A stretch of DNA of 64,000 nt from Arthrobacter sp. StoSoilA2 (GCF_019977195.1 NZ_AP024643.1:2666001-2730000), one strand, 5' to 3'. Shown: positions 50,326 to 58,682, counted from the first letter of the stretch. The notes: a model not told the origin generated them from the sequence alone. Made by a program: numbers and translations.

Positions 50326-51075
50326 TTGCGTGTCCTGACGATCATCCCTACCTACAACGAGCTGGAATCGCTCCCCAAGACATTGGGTCGGCTGCGGACC
50401 GCAGTGCCTGAATCGGACGTCCTGGTGGTTGATGACAACAGCCCGGACGGCACGGGACAACTTGCTGACGGCATAGCCGCCGAGGACAAGCAAGTGCACG
50501 TACTGCACCGCAAAGGCAAGGAAGGCCTTGGCGCGGCCTACATAGCCGGCTTCAAGTGGGGCCTTGCCGCCGGGTATGACGTCCTCGTGGAGATGGACGC
50601 CGATGGTTCCCACAAGCCCGAGCAACTGCCCCTCCTCCTTGATGCGGTGAAAGAAGGCGCCGACCTCGCCATGGGCTCGCGCTGGGTACCGGGAGGCAGT
50701 GTTGTGAACTGGCCGCTCTACCGCCAGGCAATCTCGCGCATCGGCAGCACTTATGCCCGCATCATGCTTGGCTTGAAAATCAAGGACGTCACCGGCGGCT
50801 ACCGGGCTTTCCGCCGCAGCACACTTGAAGCCCTCAAATTGGACGAAGTGGATTCAGTGGGTTACGGCTTCCAGGTTGACCTTGCGTGGCGTGTTGCCAA
50901 GCTCGGCCTGCGCATTGAGGAGCGCCCCATCACCTTCGTTGAGCGGGAACTCGGCGCATCGAAGATGAGCGGCAACATCGTGGTGGAAGCCATGATCAAC
51001 GTCACTAAATGGGGCCTGGCAGCACGCTGGGCCAAGCTCACCGGCAAACAGCCGGCCCTCGCAAAGCAGAAGTAG
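50326..51075 (+). CDS. polyprenol monophosphomannose synthase
   Basis: The 249-residue GT2 enzyme transfers mannose from GDP-mannose to polyprenyl phosphate, the donor for lipomannan-type glycolipids and protein mannosylation. It begins IIPTYNE, has VVDDNSPDGTG, the DxD-type EMDADGSH, GSRWVPGG and TGGYRAFRR, all typical of dolichol-phosphate mannose synthases. The start is a TTG with AAGGAAAGG 7 bases upstream; no in-frame ATG or GTG suits. Unlike mycobacterial Ppm1 there is no fused acyltransferase domain. Confidence 0.92.
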   Translation: MRVLTIIPTYNELESLPKTLGRLRTAVPESDVLVVDDNSPDGTGQLADGIAAEDKQVHVLHRKGKEGLGAAYIAGFKWGLAAGYDVLVEMDADGSHKPEQLPLLLDAVKEGADLAMGSRWVPGGSVVNWPLYRQAISRIGSTYARIMLGLKIKDVTGGYRAFRRSTLEALKLDEVDSVGYGFQVDLAWRVAKLGLRIEERPITFVERELGASKMSGNIVVEAMINVTKWGLAARWAKLTGKQPALAKQK

Positions 51076-51090
51076 CTTCCAGAAAGAAAA

Positions 51091-51124
51091 GGCCGGACCG
51101 GTTCCGCAAGGAACCGATCCGGCC
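51091..51124. terminator. bidirectional terminator between convergent genes
   Basis: A 15-bp stem (GGCCGGACCGGTTCC with GGAACCGATCCGGCC, one mismatch) has a 4-base loop, with AAAA before and TTT after. It serves the mannosyltransferase gene on the + strand and rbpA on the - strand. Confidence 0.88.
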
Positions 51125-51144
51125 TTTCCATTTGAGTCCAAAGA

Positions 51145-51492
51145 CTAAGCTGAGCGGCGCTCTCCGCGGCGCTCACGCAGGATGTTCAAACGATCCTCAA
51201 GGATCTGCTCCAGCTCCGGAAGGCTGCGGCGTTCCAGGAGCATGTCCCAGTGGGTACGGACGGCCTTCTCGTTGGCGTCCACGGGACGCTCGCCGTCTAC
51301 GAGCAAGGCTTCCTTGCCAGTCTTGGAAACCCAAACAGGGGGGATCTCGGCTTCAGCAGAGAAGGTGACGAAGACCTGCTCGCCATCCTCGCAGCGGTAT
51401 TCAACCCGCTGGCGCGGTGCCGGTTCAACGCCGGACTCGGTTTCCATGCTTTGGGCGCCAAGACGCATACCCCGCAGGCTGCGATCGCTCAT
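51145..51492 (-). CDS. rbpA: RNA polymerase-binding protein RbpA
   Basis: The 115-residue actinobacterial transcription factor binds core RNA polymerase and principal sigma factors and helps open promoters. RSLRGMRLGAQSMETE is the N-terminal basic tail, CEDGEQVFVTFSAEAEIP the core domain, and RTHWDMLLERRSLPELEQIL the sigma-interaction helix. It is preceded by a SigR/SigH-type promoter, matching the known oxidative-stress regulation of rbpA in Streptomyces. Confidence 0.97.
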   Translation of the reverse strand: MSDRSLRGMRLGAQSMETESGVEPAPRQRVEYRCEDGEQVFVTFSAEAEIPPVWVSKTGKEALLVDGERPVDANEKAVRTHWDMLLERRSLPELEQILEDRLNILRERRGERRSA

Positions 51493-51596
51493 GATTACTC
51501 CCTCTGTCTGTTCGCGGAGCCTGAACTCCGCGCTAGCCGTAAGCCGTTTTCGCGGTCCCTACGGACTACCTCTGCACACCTTGCATCACTAATTGC

Positions 51597-51622
51597 AACG
51601 CCTGGCCAAGCTTTAATGTTCC
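51597..51622 (-). promoter_or_regulatory. SigR/SigH-type promoter of rbpA
   Basis: On the minus strand GGAAC (51622-51618) and GTT (51599-51597) are separated by exactly 18 bases, the GGAAY-N18-GTT pattern of SigR/SigH thiol-stress sigma factors. The leader to ATG 51492 would be about 95 bases. Confidence 0.65.
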
Positions 51623-51701
51623 ATCCACACTGAACCAGCCGGACAAATATCCCATTATACGCGGATCGATGGTCAGTACCCAAAAGCAGTGCACAAGGCG
51701 A

Positions 51702-51731
51702 TGAGCGGCCAGCCGTTTGGCTGACCGCTCA
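51702..51731 (-). terminator. hairpin after the SPFH gene
   Basis: TGAGCGGCCAGCC pairs with GGCTGACCGCTCA (one mismatch) around a 4-base loop, 16 bases after the SPFH stop. No T run follows on the minus strand. Confidence 0.6.
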
Positions 51732-51747
51732 CCTGCCTCACACAGAG

Positions 51748-52743
51748 TTACTCTGTGAGCCTTGACTGTGATGCCGTAGTGGATTCCACGGGAGTTACTG
51801 GCTCCGAAGCAGCAACTTTGTTGCTGCCGCCAAAGAAGCCGGCAGCATCGGAGTCACCATTGGCGCCCCCGAGCGCACTGCCAATGCCCTTCAGGGCCTC
51901 GCCAACTTCACTGGGGATGATCCAGAGCTTGTTGGAACTGCCCTCAGCCAGCTTGGGTAGCGTCTGCAGGTACTGGTAAGCCAAGAGCTTCTGGTCCGGG
52001 TTGCCCTTGTGGATGGCGTCAAAGACTTTCTGGATGGCCTGGGCTTCACCGTCTGCCCGAAGGATAGCGGCCTTGGCATCACCTTCAGCTGCAAGGATGG
52101 CAGCTTGGCGCTGGCCTTCTGCTGTAAGGATTTGTGACTGCTTGGTTCCCTCAGCCGTCAGGATGGCTGCTCGACGGTCGCGCTCTGCACGCATCTGCTT
52201 TTCCATCGAGTCCTGGATGGAGTGGGGCGGATCAATAGCCTTCAGTTCCACACGCGAGACGCGGATGCCCCAGCGGCCTGTTGCTTCATCCAACACTCCA
52301 CGCAGCTGGCCATTGATCTGGTCGCGGGAGGTCAGTGCCTCTTCGAGGTTGAGGCCACCTACAACGTTACGAAGAGTTGTCGTGGTCAGCTGCTCAACCG
52401 CCTGGATGTAATTGGCGATTTCGTACGTGGCTGCCCGTGGGTCCGTCACCTGGAAGTAGACCACGGTGTCGATCGAAACCACGAGGTTGTCCTCGGTGAT
52501 GACTGGTTGCGGCGGGAAGGACACCACCTGCTCACGGAGGTCGAGCAACGGCAGGAGCCGATCGACGAATGGAATCAGGATGGTAAGGCCCGGGTTGAGC
52601 GTGCGCTGGTACTTGCCGAGGCGTTCAACGACGCCGGCACGCGCCTGCGGGATGATCCTTACCGAGCGGACCAACACGATGATGACAAAAATGACGAGAA
52701 CAATCAGCACAACTGCTGCCGCTGTTCCTCCTAAACCGTCCAT
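51748..52743 (-). CDS. SPFH/band 7 (stomatin-like slipin) protein
   Basis: The 331-residue protein has an N-terminal membrane helix (residues 5-28, VVLIVLVIFVIIVLV) followed by the SPFH domain (VRIIPQARAGVVERLGKY to NVVGGLNLEEALTSRDQIN) and a long coiled coil with a striking TAEGxxQ-type repeat (ILTAEGTKQSQ, ILTAEGQRQAA, ILAAEGDAKAA). Such proteins form membrane microdomain scaffolds, usually with an NfeD partner, and one lies upstream here. ATG 52743 is chosen because AAGGAG precedes it by 5 bases. Confidence 0.92.
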   Translation of the reverse strand: MDGLGGTAAAVVLIVLVIFVIIVLVRSVRIIPQARAGVVERLGKYQRTLNPGLTILIPFVDRLLPLLDLREQVVSFPPQPVITEDNLVVSIDTVVYFQVTDPRAATYEIANYIQAVEQLTTTTLRNVVGGLNLEEALTSRDQINGQLRGVLDEATGRWGIRVSRVELKAIDPPHSIQDSMEKQMRAERDRRAAILTAEGTKQSQILTAEGQRQAAILAAEGDAKAAILRADGEAQAIQKVFDAIHKGNPDQKLLAYQYLQTLPKLAEGSSNKLWIIPSEVGEALKGIGSALGGANGDSDAAGFFGGSNKVAASEPVTPVESTTASQSRLTE

Positions 52744-52836
52744 GCGTCTCCTTGATTCCCCAATTGCGTGGCTTGCTTTGGCCTTTTGCGGGCAGGCTGC
52801 CAACCTGTCCGCAGAATTCTGGTTTTCCGGTTCGAA

Positions 52837-53298
52837 TCAGCGCGGGCTGTTTTCGGCAGGCGAGGCAACTACCGCCGTCGCGCCGTCAATCCTGGTGACC
52901 TGAACGGTAGCGCCGGCGTCCAGGACTCCAGCGGTGCTGCGCGCGCTCCAGACGTCGCCGCCGATCTTGACCAGACCGCTGGTGCCCGTGACCGCTTCAA
53001 TGACCAGGGCGGGCTGACCGATGAGCCGGTCGATATTCGTCCGCTGTTCTGCTGGTCCTTTATGCAGGTGTTTCAGGGCAACCGGCCGGACAAAGGCGAT
53101 CATCAAGAGGGAGACCACGCTGAAGATGACGATCTGGAGCCAGAAATCGGCCCCGGCGAAGTCGGCAATGAGCCCTGCCAGTGCGCCGCCGCCGAGCATG
53201 ATGAAGAAGAGGTCGAGGGTTAGCATCTCCACCACCGCGAACGCGAGGAAGACCGTGAGCCAGAGGGCCCACCAATTCTCGCCGAGCCATTCAAACAT
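52837..53298 (-). CDS. NfeD family membrane protein
   Basis: The 153-residue protein has membrane helices at about 9-27, 31-49 and 52-72 and a C-terminal OB-fold domain (about 90-150, IGQPALVIEAVTGTSGLVKIGGDVW). This is the short NfeD form that partners SPFH proteins; the SPFH gene lies 93 bp downstream. AAGGGGGAA is best spaced for ATG 53298; ATG 53301 and a GTG at 53340 with GGAGG upstream are alternatives. TAGGAT near 53360 is a candidate -10. Confidence 0.88.
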   Translation of the reverse strand: MFEWLGENWWALWLTVFLAFAVVEMLTLDLFFIMLGGGALAGLIADFAGADFWLQIVIFSVVSLLMIAFVRPVALKHLHKGPAEQRTNIDRLIGQPALVIEAVTGTSGLVKIGGDVWSARSTAGVLDAGATVQVTRIDGATAVVASPAENSPR

Positions 53299-53381
53299 CA
53301 TTTCCCCCTTGGTCCCGGACCCCGCCGTAGACGGGGTCACAGTCGCTGTTCCTCCATCCTAGCCCGACGCTGAGTTCCTCG

Positions 53382-54236
53382 TCAGGAAGCCGAAGCACCC
53401 ACGGTGAAGAGGCTGATACGGAACTTCGCCGTGGTTGCTACGGGTCCATCCGCAGCGGCCAGCTGTGCGAGTTCTTCGGGCTTGATGTGGTGACCGGCCG
53501 GCCCCATGTAGGCGATGTCGGCCAACTCGGAGCCCTTGAGGGTGAGGGGCATGTCCAGGTTGTACGCTGAATTCGCGCGGAAATAGCCGCCCAAGGATTC
53601 AGCCAGGCGCTCGGCCTTGCCTTCCTCAATACTGAGCATTCCAGTTCGGGCAGCGATTTCAGCCAAATGTCCTGGCTGCGGCGTCACCACAATCAGCTGT
53701 CCACCCGGCCGCAGCACCCGGGCGAACTCTGCCGGGTTCCTCGGGGCGAACACCACAAGGACCACATCCACGGCGTCGTCGGCGACGGGCAACCGGCGCC
53801 AAATGTCCCAGACGAGGTTGGCAGCATCCCCGTTGAGTCGTGCGGCCCGCCGTAGTGCGAATTTGGAAATGTCCAGCCCGATTGCAGAAGCCGGGGTGGT
53901 TTCCAGAACGCGGTGGAGGTAGTGCCCGGTGCCGGTTCCGGCGTCGAGAACCACGGCCCCGGGCCGCTGCAGCGATGCGGCTGCCAGACCCGCGACGCGG
54001 TCAGCCAAAGCAGCGTAATGTCCGCTGTCCAGGAATCGCTGCCGGGCGCCCACCATTTGCGCCGAATCAGCTTCGAAGACTGTGCCCTTACCCGTGAGCA
54101 GGTTGAAGTAACCCTGTTTTGCGGCATCGAAGACATGCCCGGAATCGCAAACAAGCCTCCGCTGTGGATCCCCGGCCAGCTGGAACCGCCCTTCGCAAAC
54201 GGGACAGCGGAGGGCGGCAACGGCATCGGACAACAT
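53382..54236 (-). CDS. RlmA/TlrB-type 23S rRNA (guanine-N1)-methyltransferase
   Basis: The 284-residue protein has an N-terminal zinc site (CPVCEGRFQ and CDSGHVFD) followed by GYFNLL, and a SAM-binding domain with VVLDAGTGTGHYL. This matches RlmA/TlrB enzymes that methylate G745 or G748 in helix 35 of 23S rRNA; the TlrB branch can give tylosin resistance, but the branch cannot be decided by eye. ATG 54236 is chosen because TAGGAT ends 7 bases before it. It is divergent from the S9 peptidase gene. Confidence 0.88.
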   Translation of the reverse strand: MLSDAVAALRCPVCEGRFQLAGDPQRRLVCDSGHVFDAAKQGYFNLLTGKGTVFEADSAQMVGARQRFLDSGHYAALADRVAGLAAASLQRPGAVVLDAGTGTGHYLHRVLETTPASAIGLDISKFALRRAARLNGDAANLVWDIWRRLPVADDAVDVVLVVFAPRNPAEFARVLRPGGQLIVVTPQPGHLAEIAARTGMLSIEEGKAERLAESLGGYFRANSAYNLDMPLTLKGSELADIAYMGPAGHHIKPEELAQLAAADGPVATTAKFRISLFTVGASAS

Positions 54237-54243
54237 GGATTCA

Positions 54244-54249
54244 ATCCTA
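54244..54249 (-). promoter_or_regulatory. leaderless-type -10 element (rRNA methyltransferase)
   Basis: TAGGAT on the minus strand ends 7 bases before ATG 54236. Confidence 0.5.
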
Positions 54250-54292
54250 CGTTGGGCCGGAGTGTCTGGTGCCTGCGCCAGGGCTGCGGGGC

Positions 54293-54298
54293 TAGGCT
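54293..54298 (+). promoter_or_regulatory. leaderless-type -10 element (S9 peptidase)
   Basis: TAGGCT ends 7 bases before GTG 54306, back to back with the divergent element at 54244. Confidence 0.5.
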
Positions 54299-54305
54299 CA
54301 CCAAG

Positions 54306-56321
54306 GTGAAACCCGAGCAACTGCCTTTGTTGAACTCCGTCTCCGCCCCGGCCATCCATCCGGACGGCACCAAAGCCGTGGTATCCGTCGTCAGGCCTGA
54401 TTTCGACGCCGATGCCTACGTCGGTCAATTGTGCAATGTACCGCTGGACACCAGCAAGCGCCCGCGACGTATCACCCGTGGGTTCAGGGACACTTCACCG
54501 GCTTTCTCCCCTGACGGCCTGGTTTTGGCCTTCCTGCGGAGCGACTTTGAGGGAAAAGCACAATTGTTCGTTGTGGAGTCGGCAGGGGGCGAACCACAGC
54601 AGGTCACGGATCAGCACGGCGGGGTGAACGGGTTTGCGTGGTCTCCCGATTCCCATCGCGTGGTGTTCACCAGCCGTGTTGCGGAACCGGGCCGATATGG
54701 AACGGTCGACGGCGTTGCTTCCGGAAGCGAAGACGCCCGGCTTATCGCCGTGAACCAGTACCAGATGAACGGTCTGGGGTACGTCCTGGACCAACGCCAG
54801 CAACTGTTCGTGGTTGACGTGCCGGAATTGGGTGGCGAGCCTGTTGTCATTCCCCGTGGCAGAGCCGCCCGCGAACAGCCTGGCGCCAAGGTAACCGGAG
54901 TCCCCACTGCAATGCAGATGACGTTCGGCGAATCGGACCACGAGGCGCCGTGCTTCTCGGCTGACGGCAGCTTCATATATTTCGTAGCGGCTCTCCATGA
55001 CGGGCATGATGACGACCTCGTAACGTCCGTGTACCGGATTAAGGCAACAGGCGGCGAGCCAGAGCCCATCAAACCCAACAATCCAAAACTGCAGACCGTC
55101 ACGGCCGTGCGGGCGTCCGCCGATGGCCGATCGCTCTTCTTCACCGCGCAGGACCTGGGCGATACAGGTCGGGATTTTGTGGCGCGCAACGGCGTTCTCT
55201 ACTCAATGCCTGTCAGCGGGGGAGATGCGGTTGCCCTCACCGACGTCGAGCATTTGGACGTCTCAGGTCCGCTGGAACCGAGCGGACCTGACAGCGTCCT
55301 TGTACTGAACACGGCGCTGGGCAGCGTGGAGCTCCTCGATATCACCGCGGCAGGCAGCGTTACTCCTCTGGTCCATGGAGCCCGGGTAGTCAATGGAGCC
55401 ACCGTAGCCGCCAACGGCGAAATAGCCGTGAGCTTCCAGGACGCCTCCACCGCTGGCGACGTCGCCTCCCTGGAGCGAGGTGAACTGCGCCTGCTGACGG
55501 ACTTCTCGGCGGAACTGCGGAATAGTTCCCGCGTCAGTGAGCCCATGGAATTCCAGGCGGATGCGAAGGACGGGTACCCGGTGCACGGTTGGTTGCTGCT
55601 GCCTGACGGACCAGGGCCACACCCTGTCCTGCTCACTATCCACGGGGGTCCGTTCTCCCAATACACGGGAGCCTTCTTCGACGAAGCGCAAGTCTATGCG
55701 GCTGCGGGATACGCAGTAGCCATGTGCAACCCGCGGGGATCGTCGGGCTATGGACAGACCCATGGGCGCGCCATCAAGGAGCGCATGGGGACCCTGGACA
55801 TGCAGGACGTGCTCGCCTTCCTGGACGCTGCGTTGTCCACGCATACAACTTTGGATACAGATCGTACGGGCATCATGGGCGGATCATATGGCGGCTATCT
55901 CACGGCCTGGACCATTGCACACGACCACCGTTTCAAAGGGGCAGTTGTCGAGCGCGGGTTCCTGGATCCGGTCAGCTTCGCGGGAACGTCCGACATCGGC
56001 TGGTTTTTTGGTGGCGAGTACGCCGGAGCGACGCCCGGGCAGCTGGTGGCACAGAGCCCTTTGGCCGTAGCAGACTCGGTGGAGACACCGACATTGGTAA
56101 TCCACAGCGAAAACGATCTTCGGTGTCCTCTGGAACAGGGGCAGCGTTACTTCGCCGTGCTGAAGGAGAGAGGGATTGAGACCTCGTTGCTGGTCTTTCC
56201 GGGGGAGGACCATGAATTGTCCCGCTCCGGTACGCCGCATCACCGCAAGCAACGGTTCGAGCACATCCTTGCATGGTGGGCCGCGCACCTCCCTACGGCA
56301 TCAAACCGCCTGCCGGACTGA
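54306..56321 (+). CDS. S9 family prolyl oligopeptidase-like serine peptidase
   Basis: The 671-residue protein has an N-terminal beta-propeller with WD40-like repeats (FSPDGLVLAFLRSD, WSPDSHRVVFTSR, FSADGSFIYF) and a C-terminal alpha/beta hydrolase. The serine lies in GIMGGSYGGYLTA, the aspartate in HSENDLRCP and the histidine in PGEDHELS. It resembles acylaminoacyl peptidases/dipeptidyl peptidases. No signal peptide is visible. GTG 54306 fits the leaderless element; the open frame further upstream is a shadow of the methyltransferase. Confidence 0.92.
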   Translation: MKPEQLPLLNSVSAPAIHPDGTKAVVSVVRPDFDADAYVGQLCNVPLDTSKRPRRITRGFRDTSPAFSPDGLVLAFLRSDFEGKAQLFVVESAGGEPQQVTDQHGGVNGFAWSPDSHRVVFTSRVAEPGRYGTVDGVASGSEDARLIAVNQYQMNGLGYVLDQRQQLFVVDVPELGGEPVVIPRGRAAREQPGAKVTGVPTAMQMTFGESDHEAPCFSADGSFIYFVAALHDGHDDDLVTSVYRIKATGGEPEPIKPNNPKLQTVTAVRASADGRSLFFTAQDLGDTGRDFVARNGVLYSMPVSGGDAVALTDVEHLDVSGPLEPSGPDSVLVLNTALGSVELLDITAAGSVTPLVHGARVVNGATVAANGEIAVSFQDASTAGDVASLERGELRLLTDFSAELRNSSRVSEPMEFQADAKDGYPVHGWLLLPDGPGPHPVLLTIHGGPFSQYTGAFFDEAQVYAAAGYAVAMCNPRGSSGYGQTHGRAIKERMGTLDMQDVLAFLDAALSTHTTLDTDRTGIMGGSYGGYLTAWTIAHDHRFKGAVVERGFLDPVSFAGTSDIGWFFGGEYAGATPGQLVAQSPLAVADSVETPTLVIHSENDLRCPLEQGQRYFAVLKERGIETSLLVFPGEDHELSRSGTPHHRKQRFEHILAWWAAHLPTASNRLPD

Positions 56322-56328
56322 GGCAGGC
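56308..56328. terminator. small hairpin at convergent junction
   Basis: GCCTGCC and GGCAGGC form a 7-bp stem with a 7-base loop over the S9 peptidase stop, between that gene and the converging deformylase gene. No T run. Confidence 0.4.
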
Positions 56329-56338
56329 CACGCACCGG

Positions 56339-57016
56339 CTAGCTGTGCAGGAAACCCAGGGTCCGCCGCGCATCTCCAATGTCCGGATTGGACCACCGCA
56401 GGGAGTGTTCCGCGTTGCTGGAAAGCGAGCGCAGCTCCGCCTTGTCCAGATAGAGAATTCCCTGTAAGTGGTCCGTTTCGTGTTGCACTATGCGTGCCTG
56501 CCACCCTGAGAACCATTCTTCCACTGGGCGCCCCTCTGGAGTCAGATAGCTCAATTCCACATTGCGGTATCTGGTGACCACCGCTTGGTAGCCGCTAACG
56601 GACAGGCACCCCTCATAGAATGACGCTGTCTCGTTTCCCAGAGGCCGATATTGCGGGTTAAGGACAGCCATGAACTCCAGTGGCTCCCTGTGACGGACCG
56701 TTGCCGACTCGGGATCCACCTCGTACTTGTCTTCAAGTACCGCCAACTGCAGCGGAATGCCCAACTGCGGAGCCGCCAGCCCAACCCCCGGCGCGGCAAG
56801 CATGACCTCACGCATCCGCTCGATGAACGCCGCCAATTCAGTGCCATCAAGCTGCCCGTCATATGGCGCCGCCTGTTGCCGGAGGACAGGGTGCCCGGCT
56901 TGAACGATCGGCGGAAGCTCCTCTGTTTCAAGTAACCGCAGGACTGCGTCCCTGATCTGGAGGGGATTAAAGTCAGTAGCCGGGCTGGGCGCCTCGGAGT
57001 GAGGTTGCTGCGTCAT
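56339..57016 (-). CDS. def: peptide deformylase
   Basis: The 225-residue iron enzyme removes the formyl group from nascent proteins. All three motifs are present: GVGLAAPQLG, EGCLSV with the metal cysteine, and QHETDHLQG with two metal histidines and the catalytic glutamate. An extra N-terminal segment of about 30 residues precedes the domain. TAGGCT ends 6 bases before ATG 57016. Confidence 0.95.
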   Translation of the reverse strand: MTQQPHSEAPSPATDFNPLQIRDAVLRLLETEELPPIVQAGHPVLRQQAAPYDGQLDGTELAAFIERMREVMLAAPGVGLAAPQLGIPLQLAVLEDKYEVDPESATVRHREPLEFMAVLNPQYRPLGNETASFYEGCLSVSGYQAVVTRYRNVELSYLTPEGRPVEEWFSGWQARIVQHETDHLQGILYLDKAELRSLSSNAEHSLRWSNPDIGDARRTLGFLHS

Positions 57017-57022
57017 GACTTG

Positions 57023-57028
57023 AGCCTA
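57023..57028 (-). promoter_or_regulatory. leaderless-type -10 element (def)
   Basis: TAGGCT on the minus strand ends 6 bases before ATG 57016. Confidence 0.5.
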
Positions 57029-57104
57029 ACGCCAAGGCTGCCCTTCGTGCCTGTGTCCTGCACTCGGGGTGCGCCCTTGCCGGGCCTGGGTCTCCACGTT
57101 CAGT

Positions 57105-57110
57105 TAGGCT
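57105..57110 (+). promoter_or_regulatory. leaderless-type -10 element (NTF2-like gene)
   Basis: TAGGCT ends 6 bases before ATG 57117, back to back with the def element. Confidence 0.5.
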
Positions 57111-57116
57111 CGTCGG

Positions 57117-57536
57117 ATGAGTATCAGCACCCCTCTGGACCATGTACTCGGGTTTATCAGGACGGTTGAATCCGGCGGCGGCGCCGCCGAGATCAGCCCG
57201 TACCTTGCCCACGACTTCACCCTTACGGAATGGCCGCACGCACTATCCAGGACCGGGTCCACCCGGACCCTTAAGGAGACTCTCACAGGCGCGGACCACA
57301 GTAAGAACATCGTGGCGAACCAGCGCTTTGAGGTGGTCCGTACCACCTGCGAAGGCAACCGGGTGGTCCTGGAGATGAACTGGTCAGCCACATTGCTCCT
57401 GGACCTCCCGCACTGGGATGCGGGTGAGACCATACGTGCGCGGAGCACCGCTGTCTTTGAGCTGCGGGACGGTTTGATCGTCAGCCAAGACACCTACGAC
57501 TGTTACTACACCCTTCCTGAACAGGCAACGTCATGA
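57117..57536 (+). CDS. SnoaL/NTF2-like protein
   Basis: The 139-residue protein has the alpha-plus-beta cone pattern of SnoaL-like/NTF2 proteins: an N-terminal helix, ending in a strand-rich VVLEMNWSATLL and FELRDGLIVSQDTYDCY. Such proteins act as cyclases, isomerases or have no enzymatic role. It converges on the PKS operon with 15 bp between stops, so a link to polyketide tailoring is possible but not shown. Confidence 0.8.
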   Translation: MSISTPLDHVLGFIRTVESGGGAAEISPYLAHDFTLTEWPHALSRTGSTRTLKETLTGADHSKNIVANQRFEVVRTTCEGNRVVLEMNWSATLLLDLPHWDAGETIRARSTAVFELRDGLIVSQDTYDCYYTLPEQATS

Positions 57537-57551
57537 ATGAACACGCGCCAC

Positions 57552-58682
57552 CTAGCGCATGGTGAATCGCCGTTCGACCAGGGCGGAGACACCCGGCAGT
57601 TCCAAGGCATGGGCAAAAAACGCGTTTCGGGATGCCATGATTGCCGGATGCAGGGGCCTGCCAAGGGCCATGTTCAACCCGGCCTGCTGCGAAGCCCGGG
57701 ATGCCGCCCGGCGTCGTTCCTTCTCGAACAACTGAAGCTGCCGACCGACGTTATGTCCCCTGAGGGAGGCATCAACGAGAGGTGCCAAGGCAGCGGCGTC
57801 AAGCCATCCAAGGTTCATTCCCTGGCCTCCGATAGGGCTGATCTCGTGGGCGGCATCGCCCAACAAAACCGTCCTGCCATGGACCATTCTCTTCACGAGC
57901 CGTGATTGGACCTCGAAAGCGCTGAGCATGGTGTTGCTGCCGGGGTCCACGCCAACTCCCGTCCGGGCTTCCACCAACGCAGCCAGGCCTGCCGCCGTCG
58001 GGCTTCTTGCGGGGGCTCCAAGCCGTACCACCCACCGGCGAACATCCCCGGGCAAGGGGAACGACTCGACGATCCCCTCGGGCTCCAGGTAAAGAACTGC
58101 CTCATCTCCGTGCCCTGTGGTGTCGATGAAGTCTCCCATCAGGTAGCAGTCCGGATAGGTGCGTACGGAAAGGCCCGGGAGAAGGCGCTGGCGAATCATC
58201 GAGTGGGCTCCGTCGGCTGCCACCAGCAGGCGGCTTGTGTAGGCGAGGCCACCGGACGGCGAGTCGGCCAGGACGCTGACCGTACCGCCGTCGTCGGCGA
58301 ATTCCGTGACAGCGGCGCCGCGGATGATCGCGTCCGGATCCAAAGCCATGACCGCCTGTTCAAGCACCTGTTCCGTTTTGGGTTGTGGGACGGCAAGAAT
58401 GAACGGAAAGTCCGGGTCCCCGTTGAAGGGCAACCCGGCCACCCTGGCGCCTTTGCTGTACGCAACGCCCCGCTCGATGCGGACGCCGGATGCCACCAAA
58501 GTCGCCGCGAGACCGGCATGGTCCAGTTCCTTTAGAGCCGGAGGGTGAATCCCAATTGCCCGTGAACGGTGGCTCCGGTTCGATCGGCGTTCCAGTATGC
58601 GTACACGGTGCCCATGTTGGAGCAGCAGAACGCCCATGAACAACCCAACAGGCCCGGCCCCGACGATGACGACGTCAAGCAT
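57552..58682 (-). CDS. FAD-dependent monooxygenase of the PKS operon
   Basis: The 376-residue flavin hydroxylase has VVIVGAGPVG at the N-terminus (FAD ADP-binding), LLVAADGAHSMIR (DG motif) and GRTVLLGDAAHEISPIGGQGMNLG (second FAD motif), the pattern of aromatic-ring hydroxylases. It is the third gene after a type III PKS and a methyltransferase; its start overlaps the methyltransferase end by 8 bases. In the Streptomyces griseus srsABC operon the analogous SrsC hydroxylates methylated alkylresorcinols to quinones, and the same role is inferred here. Confidence 0.88.
   Translation of the reverse strand: MLDVVIVGAGPVGLFMGVLLLQHGHRVRILERRSNRSHRSRAIGIHPPALKELDHAGLAATLVASGVRIERGVAYSKGARVAGLPFNGDPDFPFILAVPQPKTEQVLEQAVMALDPDAIIRGAAVTEFADDGGTVSVLADSPSGGLAYTSRLLVAADGAHSMIRQRLLPGLSVRTYPDCYLMGDFIDTTGHGDEAVLYLEPEGIVESFPLPGDVRRWVVRLGAPARSPTAAGLAALVEARTGVGVDPGSNTMLSAFEVQSRLVKRMVHGRTVLLGDAAHEISPIGGQGMNLGWLDAAALAPLVDASLRGHNVGRQLQLFEKERRRAASRASQQAGLNMALGRPLHPAIMASRNAFFAHALELPGVSALVERRFTMR

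Noticed and set aside
53382..54428. Longer 348-residue start for the rRNA methyltransferase
   Set aside because: The extra 64 residues overlap the divergent peptidase gene and its promoter; ATG 54236 matches the zinc domain start and the leaderless element.
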